From Paramecium octaurelia (Eukaryota > Ciliophora > Oligohymenophorea > Peniculida > Parameciidae): DNA of 64,000 nucleotides. The position numbers and the translations under genes are program-made. The notes beneath the pieces are model-generated. The model made no database searches. It was not told the DNA's origin and saw only the letters and a list, made by a program, of their open reading frames with translations. Shown here in pieces: positions 46,192 to 58,500 of this stretch. Position 1 is the stretch's first letter, and the number at the start of each line of letters is the position of its first letter. Location: positions 386,681 through 450,680 of the forward strand of contig CAJJDP010000035.1 of assembly GCA_905182995.1 (NCBI GenBank). Reading direction: 5' to 3'.

Positions 46192-47399
46192 GCCATTGAA
46201 CTCTTTCTAGCCTTGGACATGCTGTAATCTTTTATATTATTTGATTTTACTCTCTTTCAAGAAGGTAGTTCACACTGTTTTTATCCAAAGCTGTTTCGAT
46301 TGAGCTAAATTATTGAGCAGGGCTATCAAAATCAAAAATTAATACACTGAATCAAATTCAAAATTCCTTTAAAGTGGACATTAAAATCCTTAACATAATT
46401 CATTGTATAAATTATCAATTTAATATTTATTAACAGAAGACATTCTCTAAATATTGAATAGCAAAATACCAAATTCTGATTATTAGTCTGATCATTTACT
46501 TCCTTAATTTAAACTGCATTATTCTCTTATTCTTGAATTACTTCACCCTCTTCAAATTCATCTTCATCATCATCATTATTTTATGTCTACTAAATTCCTT
46601 AATTTTCATTTTAAATCTCAACCTCTTCTCCACTTACAAAATCATCTTCATCATTTTTTTATTGAACTTCTTCTACTAGTTTATCCTCTTTATCTAATAC
46701 TATAATTTCTTCTTCTGATTGTGTATCACTATTATGATTTAAATATTATTATTATTATTATTGTTATTATTCTTATTCATATTGTTGTTATAATTCATAT
46801 TGTTATTCTTAACTTTGTTATTGTTATAACTATTATAACTAGCATTCTTATTATCCTTACTCTTACTCTTATTATTCTTATTCTATTTAATTATCATCAT
46901 TTGAATTATTTTATTCTTATATTTTCATAACATTTTCTTCTAAATTTTCAATTTATATTTCTTCTCCTTCCTCAAAATCCTCATCATTTTATTATTCATT
47001 TTCATCTCTATGTATACTTTATTATTAAATATCATTATTATCTACTGCCATTTGTTATTATAATTCAGGATTTTTCATTTCTTCTTCTACATGGGTTTCT
47101 TATTATTATTCAATCATTTATTAATTTTCGATGCTTTTTTAACTCTGCTATTCTTGGCTCTAAGCTTATTCAAGGAATTGTACTTGAATTTCATTATTTT
47201 TGGTAGTTTGCTCTATTTCCGTTGAATTTGGTTAATTATCTTCTGTAATAATTATTTATTCTTCTTCATCATCATCCATTTCCTCAACTTTTTTAGATTG
47301 ATTTTATTGCTCAGTGCTAATTTGTTCTTAATTGCTGGAATTATTATTTTAGATTTCTTCTCCATCAACAAAATCATCATCATCAAATTGATCACTCAT
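46160..47399 (-). CDS. acidic Glu/Gln/Asp-rich protein, ~397 aa
   Basis: Three exons with introns 46447-46469 and 46323-46345 (23 nt each) give 397 aa. The N-terminal ~310 residues are low-complexity Glu/Gln/Asp/Asn (repeated FEEGEE, DDFVSGEE and poly-Gln blocks), like acidic nuclear or chaperone-type tails. The C-terminal ~80 residues are ordered in character (ELCQGFQCPLQRNFEF, NYLLEREQNQIIQKITACPR). The frame stops at TGA 46162-46160, but strong coding continues in an overlapping frame downstream. The many Gln are written TAA/TAG, which only makes sense in this code. Confidence 0.65.
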
Positions 47400-47746
47400 C
47401 AATAATTAAAATTTATGAATTAATAAATGTTTATTATTTCATATATTTGATAATCAGTTCGGTAAACTATATGTTCGGGAATTATAATGTGAACATAATA
47501 ATATTTAGAGGTTAATGATATGCAGAGATACGAGAAAAATAAATGAAAATAGTGTAAAATAATTTAAATACTCTATTTAAGAAAAGACTAAAGCAAAACG
47601 CTAAAATGAGTAACAATTTCTAAGAGCACTTTTTATTACATGATGGTTATCCTATTTAATCTAAATATATATATGAATTCATAAAATAGATAATAAATTT
47701 AAGACAAATAAGATGCTTACATCTTAGTTATAAAATCATTAAATCC
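47400..47746. other. intergenic; possible short plus-strand gene
   Basis: Holds the upstream region of the acidic gene. On the plus strand an ATG at 47606 opens a protein-like stretch (MSNNFQEHFLLHDGYPIQSK) that then runs into the antisense of the kinase minisatellite, so any gene here must end by an intron or stop I could not place. Confidence 0.3.
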
Positions 47747-49273
47747 TCAAGTTTAAGTGTAGCCAATAATTTTTATATTTTTAGTACTAAATGTTTATGT
47801 TAATTTTGGTGGTAATTATTGATTAATTTAATTTTATTCCTAGAATTGCGATTAATTGTTTGGTTATTACTAGAATTATTATTAAAAGTTTGGTTGTTGC
47901 TAGAATTATTATTAATTGTTTTGTTATTACTAGAATTATTATTAATAGTTTGGTTATTACTAGAATTATTATTAATAGTTTGGTTATTATTAGAATTATT
48001 ATTAATTGTTTGGTTATTACTAGAATTATTATTAAAAAATTTACTATTATTATGGATTATAGGGTAGCTAGTATTAAAATCCTGATTATTGTTATTGTTG
48101 ACTATATGATGAAGATTATTAATAATTTGCCCATTATTATTGATTATTAGTTTAATATTCTTATTGTTAGGGGATAAAACCATTTTATTATGGCTAGGCA
48201 ACATTATTAAAATTATAGTTTTAATTGAAGTTTTGTTATTATGAGACAAAATTGATTTAACCCTAGTTTTGAGAATTAAATTATTATTAATAATTAGGTT
48301 ATGTTGACTATTATGCTTAAGTTACTTATTAAGGTTATTGAAAAGGAATTAAATTTTATCCTGGGCAGTTCTAGTATTATGATTACAAATTAGTTAAATT
48401 TTTGCTTGAGGCTGTTTCATTACTTAATATCCGAATTTTGGGTTTTGTTGGGCTGAAATCTTCATTATTCTTTTAAGCAAGGCCGAACAAATTCGGTGAG
48501 TTACCCCCTGAGTATGAATCTAATGTAGACCTTCGCTATAAAGTATGTTGCTATTCATTATTAATTTCATCTTAATTCCCAAAGGGAGAATTTTACGTAA
48601 TTTTTATTTTTTTTTCAGCTTTAAGTTTCGATAGCAAACTGCAAACAGTTTTAATATCAGGTCTTTCTTATGGATCTTTGAGCAAGCATTAAGCAACAAT
48701 ATCTATGAATCTGCTATCATAATTAAGAGGTGACAAATTCTTTATGACAGCCTCTTTGCTATAAAATGAATCAAATTCATTGTCTTTTAAATTCCTTGGC
48801 GAGTTCAATCCTATATACTTTCCTTTGTTTGCAAGTGTATATATAATCAAACCAAATTAGAAGATATCATATTTAAAAGTTAAAAATATTTCAGGGGGAT
48901 CATATTTTGGAGTAAAAAAGCAATCAGCTCTGGTAGCATATACATCCGATTCATCTTAAATTTACTTAGAGCAGTCAAAATCAGCAACATAACTGAATGC
49001 TTCAGACATATTCTCATTATCAAGGAAAATATTCTCAGGTTTCAGATCTCTATGTAGTATTTTTTTTTCATGCAAAATCCTTAATGCTAAAATAAAACAA
49101 TAATTATACAATCTGCAGTTCTTGATGCCGTAACATAAACATCTTTTTTTATTGAATCGATAGTTTATTGTTATTAAGGCCAATTCTTAAATCGATCTGC
49201 TAATGTTCCAGTAAACTTCTTGTAAAGTATAAATGCATATTCCTTAATTCTTAAATATGCAAAACAGGATGCT
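47747..49273 (-). CDS. divergent protein kinase, 3' part (truncated at the N)
   Basis: The C-terminal part of the kinase whose 5' part is at 49275-51486. Joining 47747-49273 to 50589-51486 and removing introns 49087-49109 and 51115-51140 gives exactly 792 codons in one frame, which supports the view that 49275-50588 is a redundant contig end. Contains [21 protein letters not shown] (DFD in place of DFG), PPEIF and a C-lobe, then a ~300-residue Gln/Asn/Pro/Phe tail with 10-residue repeats. Stop TGA 47749-47747. The first half of the protein has no clear glycine loop, so activity is doubtful. Confidence 0.8.
47850..48040. repeat. 30-bp coding minisatellite in the kinase C-terminus
   Basis: About six tandem units of a 30-bp motif (plus strand: TAGAATTATTATTAATNGTT TGGTTATTAC-like), encoding on the minus strand the 10-residue unit QQPN(Y/N/F)QQQFQ. 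Units vary mainly at one residue. Exact multiples of three and the almost pure Q/P/N/F content make repeat-number changes frame-neutral. Confidence 0.8.
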
Positions 49274-50588
49274 NCTAGAATTATTATTAATAGTTTGGTT
49301 ATTATTAGAATTATTATTAATTGTTTGGTTATTACTAGAATTATTATTAAAAAATTTACTATTATTATGGATTATAGGGTAGCTAGTATTAAAATCCTGA
49401 TTATTGTTATTGTTGACTATATGATGAAGATTATTAATAATTTGCCCATTATTATTGATTATTAGTTTAATATTCTTATTGTTAGGGGATAAAACCATTT
49501 TATTATGGCTAGGCAACATTATTAAAATTATAGTTTTAATTGAAGTTTTGTTATTATGAGACAAAATTGATTTAACCCTAGTTTTGAGAATTAAATTATT
49601 ATTAATAATTAGGTTATGTTGACTATTATGCTTAAGTTACTTATTAAGGTTATTGAAAAGGAATTAAATTTTATCCTGGGCAGTTCTAGTATTATGATTA
49701 CAAATTAGTTAAATTTTTGCTTGAGGCTGTTTCATTACTTAATATCCGAATTTTGGGTTTTGTTGGGCTGAAATCTTCATTATTCTTTTAAGCAAGGCCG
49801 AACAAATTCGGTGAGTTACCCCCTGAGTATGAATCTAATGTAGACCTTCGCTATAAAGTATGTTGCTATTCATTATTAATTTCATCTTAATTCCCAAAGG
49901 GAGAATTTTACGTAATTTTTATTTTTTTTTCAGCTTTAAGTTTCGATAGCAAACTGCAAACAGTTTTAATATCAGGTCTTTCTTATGGATCTTTGAGCAA
50001 GCATTAAGCAACAATATCTATGAATCTGCTATCATAATTAAGAGGTGACAAATTCTTTATGACAGCCTCTTTGCTATAAAATGAATCAAATTCATTGTCT
50101 TTTAAATTCCTTGGCGAGTTCAATCCTATATACTTTCCTTTGTTTGCAAGTGTATATATAATCAAACCAAATTAGAAGATATCATATTTAAAAGTTAAAA
50201 ATATTTCAGGGGGATCATATTTTGGAGTAAAAAAGCAATCAGCTCTGGTAGCATATACATCCGATTCATCTTAAATTTACTTAGAGCAGTCAAAATCAGC
50301 AACATAACTGAATGCTTCAGACATATTCTCATTATCAAGGAAAATATTCTCAGGTTTCAGATCTCTATGTAGTATTTTTTTTTCATGCAAAATCCTTAAT
50401 GCTAAAATAAAACAATAATTATACAATCTGCAGTTCTTGATGCCGTAACATAAACATCTTTTTTTATTGAATCGATAGTTTATTGTTATTAAGGCCAATT
50501 CTTAAATCGATCTGCTAATGTTCCAGTAAACTTCTTGTAAAGTATAAATGCATATTCCTTAATTCTTAAATATGCAAAACAGGATGCT
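47960..50588. repeat. direct duplication of ~1,314 bp across a single N (contig overlap)
   Basis: 47960-49273 and 49275-50588 are the same sequence as far as I could compare, offset by 1,315 and flanking the N at 49274. The right copy begins inside the minisatellite, a likely cause of the failed contig merge. Confidence 0.88.
49274..49274. other. single-N assembly join
   Basis: One ambiguous base between two copies of the kinase-gene segment. Confidence 0.9.
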
Positions 50589-51486
50589 ACGTTATCTTTA
50601 TTTGAGAATTATTCCATCAATTCAATATCTCTCTAAATTTACTTTATGATTTATTATTTTGATTCTTCATTACCTTTAATTTCAGTTGATTTATAGACAA
50701 TATCTTCAGTTAAATTAGGATAAATAGAGAAGAGTCCATTTCTCTTAAATTATTTTACAACACAATTCCCATTATATATAAGTTGAAATACATTAATATT
50801 CAATAGATATTGTAGAACTTTTTCATAGTGAGGATTCAACATGGATTATAAATGAATGTTTCCATTTTTTATAAACAATTCTTAAAGTATCTCATCTAAG
50901 CTTGATTTAGATTTTAATTATGCAACATCATAAAACCTATAGCTGAAATATTAGTCAAAAAAGAACCAGAAGCATTAAAGATAGTCAAATTGCTGATTAA
51001 AATAATTGAAGTCAAATTCCAATAATGACAAATAAATTATGCCTTAAATATAATAAATTTGATTAATAGACTTAAGTGCCCAAAAGATTTATCTTCTCTA
51101 TAATTCAAGAAATGCTATTATAAATATCAGAAAAATATACTTAGGACAATTTAGAGTAGAAATTTATATCCCTGTTCTTAAGTCATGTTAGACAATTTTT
51201 CTTAAGTAAAAAGATGTTCATAGAGGTTTTCATAGATGAGGCAGTGTTCATCTTGAGTCTAAAAATACTACTCAGGTTGTAATATAGTCAAGAATTTTAG
51301 AGTTCTGTACTTCAATAGAACCTTCTCGTCATAACCCTTCGAAATTCTAATAGCAACTAAATTGGACTTTTATTTTTCTTATTCATAAGTCGGAATAACA
51401 AGGCAGACATTATTTTCTATTCCGAACTTCTTTGCATAACCAATTTCCAAAACTTAATATTAAGAAGAGAAATCCTGGTAATCCAT
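49275..51486 (-). CDS. divergent protein kinase, 5' part plus duplicated middle
   Basis: Starts MDYQDFSSQYQVLEIGYAKK at ATG 51486 and is cut at the N before its stop. The N-terminal ~290 residues show no usual glycine-rich loop or VAIK-type lysine that I can place confidently. The catalytic loop (HRDLKPEN), the altered DFD motif and the C-lobe follow after an intron (50402-50424). Introns: 51115-51140 and 50402-50424. Upstream of the catalytic loop, FAYLRIKEYAFILYKKFTGT resembles the end of an N-lobe. Possibly a degenerate IRE1/NEK-like or pseudokinase; family unresolved. Confidence 0.75.
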
Positions 51487-51931
51487 GAAATTCTATAAAT
51501 AAATTAATAAATATTTCCTTTTATTTTTTAAATTAAAAAGTTAAAAAATTTTAAAGTGTAGATTATGAGAATAGACCTATAACTTTTTGATGAAGAAGTA
51601 TTAATTTTGACGACTAAAATAATAATAGTTTTTAAATAGTTTTTAATTTACTCTTCTTTTAATAATATATAATGATATTAGAGCAATAATTTCAAGAGAA
51701 AGAAATAGAAACCAACTTGATCCTAATTAATAGAATAAAATATGATCTGTTTGTATAAATTATTTATAAATCTAATCTATCTTTTCTTCATTCATTACCT
51801 AAGTTATTGTTCATTCTATTAATCAATAAATTCTTGTATTTTCTACCTTCAAAAATAAAGTTTCTTTTATAAGCAAAATAATCAATGCAATACTTAGTTA
51901 TAAATTAGGAAATTAATTAAATAATTATTTA
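51487..51931. other. intergenic, shared upstream region of kinase and CCDC97-like gene
   Basis: About 445 bp between divergent genes. A plus-strand table-6 frame starts at 51672 (MILEQQFQEKEIETNLILIN) and overlaps the next gene in another frame; it may be a leader or a chance frame. No RNA gene seen. Confidence 0.35.
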
Positions 51932-52564
51932 ATGTAAAATAAATACATACCAATTACAAAAAATATACCTAAAACAATTTTGAACAGAAGGTTTAAAAAA
52001 CTATAGGAATTGATTGAAAAAGAGGAATACTTCAGCGAAGAGTAAATTAGAATGAGAGATGTACTTTAATTTACAATTTTAGATTTTAGCCATTATTATA
52101 TTTTATCTATGTCGGACAGTACATTCGTAATTAGAATAAAAGGCCAGAAGGTAATATCGTTTTATCAGAAATATTGATCGATCAAATTTAGAAATAAGAA
52201 TACGAAATTCATTTATAAGAAATGTATGATAAATTAGGTCCAAATCATGATTATCCAAGTATTTTTACTTGAAACACATTAGATTTAATGATTGAGGCTA
52301 GAATAAAGGATACAGACTTAGAGGATCAGGAAGACATATTAATAAGATTGATGCATGATAGATTCATCAATGGATTAGACAAAGATTTCATTGATTATGA
52401 ATAGATTGATTAAAATGAGTACTTTTAAACCTAATTGTAGAGATTATGATGATTAAAAATAGATGAATTTAGATATGGAGGAGGAATATTTTGAAAATCA
52501 AAATGCAGATGTAAGAGAAGAAGAAGTGAAATAGTCAGAATATACAGGAATTCAGGATTATTGA
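51932..52564 (+). CDS. CCDC97: CCDC97 (DUF2052) family protein
   Basis: Four exons with introns 52061-52089, 52259-52282 and 52419-52440 (29, 24, 22 nt) give 185 aa. Diagnostic blocks: EKEEYFSEEQIRMRDPLLYF, YVGQYIRNQ; then LMHDRFINGLDKDFIDYEQI and EDYDD ... MEEEYFE, matching the conserved CCDC97 C-terminal domain (RFL-GED-DFDY ... YDDL ... D-E--YFD). All three introns are needed and each restores these blocks. The human protein associates with spliceosomal U2/SF3B components, so a nuclear splicing-related role is inferred. Converges with the large Ca2+-release channel: 28 bp between their stop codons. Confidence 0.85.
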
Positions 52565-52592
52565 AATTAATTAATAAAAAATATGTAATCAT

Positions 52593-55500
52593 TCATTCAT
52601 GAAATGATTCTTTCATACCTGTAGGTTGATTATTGATATTATCAATAATGTGTTTCATTCTATCCTATATTTTTTCTAGAGAATCATTCATGACTTTCAT
52701 TTTATGTTCTATTGCTTCCTAAATTTCATTCCCCTTTTGCTGATCATCCATATCCTCCTCAGCAAATCTCGCTCTAATACTATAGAATATTACTCTTACC
52801 TTTTGATGGGCATCCAACTGATATCTTTCATATCAATTTTCTCCTTGATATAAGACTCATTACCATTGTAATCATTTTCGTCCTTGTGTTTCAGATAGGC
52901 ATAATAATATATGTAGTTCCACATATAATGTTCCTATTCGATATGCTCTTAAAACCCTACACCTCCTCCTTCATCATTCTTTTCAAACTTTTCCCTTGTT
53001 ATACCACAAATAAAACATTTCATGGTCTAATCCTTGATTCTCTCCTAAAGCTTTTCTCTTAGAGAACCAAAAGTATCGACTATGATACCTTGAATCATAT
53101 TCAACATAATCATCACTAGCACTATATTCACCGCATTATCAAATATAAATCGACTAACATAATTGGATGTAAATGAATGGTCCACTCCATCATACTCATT
53201 CTATGCTTATTTAACTCTATCCCATGGATTGCTTATCATATCAAAATTTTGAGACAGAGTAGTAATTGTATTATAATCCTTTATTCCTGAACCCAAAGCT
53301 CCTGTAAATTTAAAGGTTAAGTCAAAACTCATAAAAATACACTACCACATTGTACTGCATCCCCTTTCACAATTTATATTGTCATTATCTGATAATATTT
53401 CACAACCTAACCCATCCACAATTGGATAATCATTAAAGAATATCACAAATCCTAATATGCCCACATAATATTCTATAACTGCTAATAGAAGCAATGCTAA
53501 TCCAATTTCTTCTCGAGGTCCCCAAATTGCATCTAATACTGTCTTCAATTATTCCAATTTTAAAAAGTCCATTAAATGAAAAGCAAAGAAAAAAGGATGA
53601 ACTGTTAATCCCACTATCCCTGCAATTATATAAATTGAATAGTATAAAATATCAGGATCCTGCAATAAAATAAAAAAACTTTTAACACTCCTGACACTTA
53701 CATCATATATAGTGCTTATTAATTTTTTTTACTTTTGGTAATCTTCCCATATATGATCCACCTTTAGAGGAGCTCTTTTCACCAAAAAAAAGAATACAAT
53801 TAATGAACTAAAAACAAGCATTGTTATTCCTAATCCTTATATCATAAGGGGAGTCCATGTTGATTACTTTATTCCAAATATTCTTGGATCTTGAAGTCTT
53901 TCATATATTATGTCTCCTGAATTCCCTGAACCTCCACTATTATAAAAGTCTTATGAGTAACTCAATAATACAATGAAATTGATTACTAGAGTAGTCACAA
54001 AAGCCAAGTTCTCCCATAACTTACCTTAGGAAGCAAAAAAGGCAAATAAGGGGTTTTTTGCAAAGATTTAATTTAGTTTTTCTTCGTAAACCATCACTTT
54101 AATTAGAAAGTGGGCTCTCTCCATTAAATATGTTAATTTAGTTTTGCTACTAGTTCTATTGACTTGATCATGAAATTCTAGTCTGGCACTTTTTGGTAGA
54201 TTGCAAATTGGTAATTTTGGAAAGTAAATAGTATATAATTTTTGATCTCTTATCATATCAATAGAGCATGTGTTCTATCTAAAAAACCTAATTGCATCTT
54301 TTGTTAATCTTTTTTACTCTATTTTCTCTTATAATATTTTTTCTTAGATTTATTTATCTTATTTTTGTTCTTCTTCAGACTTTTAAGTTAATGCAATTTA
54401 ACCTATGAAGTTACCTCCCATTTTGGCTATATTTTCTAAACCTAAAAAAATGTTGGCTATTGCATTTTCTTCTACCTTATTTTACTCAGAAAATTCATTC
54501 AAAACATCATTCATCTCAGTATCTTCATACAATAATTACTTTGCTTTTTAATTGCCTAAAAATTATTGCATCAACAGCAATATGAAAAACCCATTTTCAA
54601 TAATAAACTCATAATATTCTGGTGGTTGCTCATTTGTAATTTTGGTTTCAGCCCTTGAAAATAATTCCTCATTGTAAGTTCCTCCAAAATTCTTAAATAA
54701 CTTATAAACTCGAGTTAAGTTGCTTGTCAATACATTTAAGGGTATCACTCTTACCAATCTGGCTATATCAGAATTCTAGGGTTCACAACATTCCAATAAA
54801 GATACTAAGCAATTTAAACATTTAAACTTGAGTCTCGCCAATTAACCAGGATGAATTGATATTCGATAAGATTTCTCTCCATCATATTTAAAATACTCAT
54901 TTGATTACTCAAAGATCTTCTCATCCTCTGATATTATAAAAACTACATACTCCAATAAATTGCTTTTTAACAGGGTTTATTGATTCTGTTTACAAGGTCC
55001 TTATATTAGTTCTGTCAAAGTCTCAAAGCATTGTAAAACACTTTCATAATTGGCCTTAGATATTTGAAATGTATAAAGCAATAAGATAATCTAAGACACC
55101 AAGTCGTATGAATTTTTCTGATTAAATTGTGATCTCATATAATTTTGCAGATCTTAATTGTGTCCCTCACAAAATAACTAAATAAGTTTAAGTGCTTTGC
55201 AGACTAATTTATTCTCTTAATAATTTAGTTTATGAGCTCTACTCATCGATAATATTTGAATATCAAAAACATCCTTAAACTACTTGAAGAATTTTTCACA
55301 TTAAGAATTCGATAAGAAATATTCATATGCTGTCCTTTGCACATGTTAATTCCCATTTTTTAAGAGCAAAATCATAAATGACATTAATGTCCCCATATAA
55401 ACTGGCTCAAGTTCAGATTCACACAATAATACTATTAGTATCTAGGTGACATTCATTCTATTAAATAAAACTTATCTTTCGAATAATTCATTTTCAGTGT

Positions 55501-58500
55501 CTTTTAAGATGGCAGATAACACCTTCAAAATAAATATAATATTTTCTCTACTAGCTCCATTGGTTCTCCAAAATTCTAAGTAAGTCAGAATCTTCACTAT
55601 AATATCAGAGTTTGTCAACAAGAGATCTTTGACTTCTTTTGTTTTGTCATCCTTAAACATCTTTTAGATAGTCCAAATAGAATTCGATAATTTTAGGGAT
55701 TCTTTTTTTACTAAATCCTTAACAAATTCTTATCCAAAATATTACTTTCTAAATTGACTGATTTATGAATTATCTTATTGAGATTGACTTTAAGTTTATA
55801 AGTCTGAAGTCTTTTCGTCTTAGACATTATTGTTGATTTCAGATTAAACATATTTAATAGGTACTTAAATATTAAAACTTTATCCTAAATCTGAGATTGT
55901 TTATAATCTTTATTTGTTGTTAGTCAATTCTGATGGTGCTAAGAAAAACATTCTATCAAGATTGCTTAAAAAGAAATTGACAAATTGGCTTATTTGAATC
56001 TAATCTTTTTCTGAAGACATCAAAGCATTTTATAAGAGCTCATTATATCTATTCACTACTGGCAATAAGGAATCGAATAAATAATTCAAATTTTATGGTA
56101 CAAATTAATCTTTCTATATAATGGCATGATGTTCAAATTCTAATATCTTGTTTAAGATATCTGAATTAGATCTGAGCATTAGATCATCCAATGTTTCAGG
56201 TTTATGAAAGATCATAAATTTTATTATGTTCCAGTAATCACTCTGTAATTGAGTATCTTCGAAATTGGGTTTCTCCTTTTACTTGATGCATTCCAATATC
56301 CTGTGTGTCACTTTTAAAGTATTTTCTAGAACATCTTGCAATTTTAAGAATTCAATTGCCTAGTTTATTAATGATGCCTTAATCTTCTTCGATAAGCACT
56401 TAGATAATATATTAATGAATAGATAACTATATTTAGTCTTATTGGGCAAATAATCAAAGAAACTTGATACTCTGTTATTATCCTAAAAGGGATACAACGG
56501 ATGAATGAAACCTGATTCGGTTGACATCATTGGTTCAGTAAGTTTTTCAATAACAATTTCAAACATGTCTACAGATTTTTTAGAATATATTTCTGTCACT
56601 TCCAAAATTTCAAAATAAAATTACAAAAACTCAGGATATCTTCCATGTTATTTTATCAAAATAATAAAATAATCATATTCCTATTAACCAAGTTGGCCGT
56701 ACAAAGTTGGTTTTTTCTCAAATAAAGAACATAATAAACTAATTTATCCAATATTTTAATTGGTGTTCTCAATAACCTTCTTAACGACCTTTCTATATAC
56801 AGTTAATACATTCCGTTCGTTATCTTTTGCGAATAATCCCATAATATTCAAAGTATGCTTTAATAAAGCTATTAAATCAGGGTGAAAAGACTTTTAATCT
56901 ATCACAACTAGAGACTTATATATTAATTCTAATAAGACTTCATATCCACCTATGTGTTCAAAAATTTATTGCTTTAATTTTAATGAAACACTCTCAGTCT
57001 ATTGAAAAATGCTATCAATTTTCCATAAGCATTAAAGAGTCTGTTCCATAATTCTATTCTTCTCTGTAATCCATGTTTGACTTCTTTGTACATTGTTCTT
57101 CAATGATGCTATCATTTTTACCCAAACCTTAAACAATTACTAAGATTCATTTGTATCTAATATCTAGATGTTATCAAAGTGCTATAAAAACTCCTTTTTT
57201 TATCTTGCAAATCTTTAGATCAATTCTACTATTTAATTTTCTAATTGCGGATTTCGTGCAAAATATAAAGAAATTAACAGCACTTCGATAAAAGGCCTTT
57301 TGAGGACTTCATCAAAGCTTTTCAAAGTAGGACCAGATTGTCGAATAGGTTTCCTTTCCAACTCAGGTTTCTCTACCCATTGTTCTCCTGACATTAAAAT
57401 TTCTTGAGGAAACAACTTAATTAAGTCTTCCTCATTGATTTCTTCATTCATTTATTTATCTTGAATATGGGATTTATAAAACTCTATTGCACTGTCAATC
57501 CAATAATCTTATGAAACATCCATTAAATATGAAAATATTTAGCAGATCTGTATTTTTATTAGGACTTAAAAGTCTTCCTCCTTATTTTCCCTTAAAGTGA
57601 AGGTTTTGTTATTGTATCTATGGAGAACTTTTCTTAAATTTTTCATTTTTTTGAATAGTGAATCATTTATAACCTCAGTGTCTTATTATTTGACTTGTCT
57701 AAAATTTGAATTCTAGTTTTCTTGTTCCTCTTTTTCTTTATCTTCTTTCTCGAATACTTGACTGATACCTGAAATGTTAAATTTCATAAATCCTTAGTCC
57801 TTTTCTTTATCAATTTGAAAATTCCTTTTAATTTTGGCATTATCGAGACATTTGAAATATTAATGATCATATTCAAGTATTTTGGATAGAGCTGTGATTA
57901 ATTAATAAATTTCTCTCAAACCACCCCCCGTCTCTTATACCTTATTAAATACTGAAGCTCCTCTTTTCTGAGTAGATTTCTTTTAAACGTGTACTTCTTC
58001 GGTATCCTTCTTCCAAAATAATTCAAATTTCAACATAAGCTCTAAAATTTTTATGATTTCCAAAGTCTCCATATTATAAACCTAATTTTCATCCAAGTTT
58101 TTGTCTAATTTTTCTGATTGATTAGTTAAATATTTAAGCATCTTTGTTTTTAACTTTTAAATATCAAAATCCCCTTTCACTTACTTCTTACTAGATGCTT
58201 CATCAAATAAAAATAATTATTTCTGAGTAGTTTTATTTTCTAAAATTCTGACTAACTCAGGTTTAGGTGTAGTAGTGTATGGTTCTCTGTCTATGTACAA
58301 TGTTCGGATCATTCTAAAGAAATAAGCTCTCACCTATTCATCTACATAATACGAATCACCAGAGGATTAATTATTTTATTCAGCATAAGATAACAAAAAG
58401 GAATAGGTGAATGTTTTTGAAATTAATTACCTGGCTGCTGTATTTCGATGAAAACAAATATTAGAATAGAATGCTAAAGATTCAATTAGATAATTGTATT

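Noticed and set aside
46721-46930. Ile/His-rich plus-strand ORF
   Set aside because: Antisense of the Gln/Glu-rich part of the acidic protein gene.
47800-48249. Asn/Thr-rich and Leu-rich ORFs on both strands over 47,800-48,250
   Set aside because: Alternative-frame and antisense readings of the 30-bp minisatellite. The frame continuous with the kinase domain is the QQPNxQQQFQ one.
52950-52975. GGGVG string near the IP3R-like C-terminus as the pore filter
   Set aside because: It lies after S6, within the CxxC...H zinc-finger linker, so it cannot be the selectivity filter.
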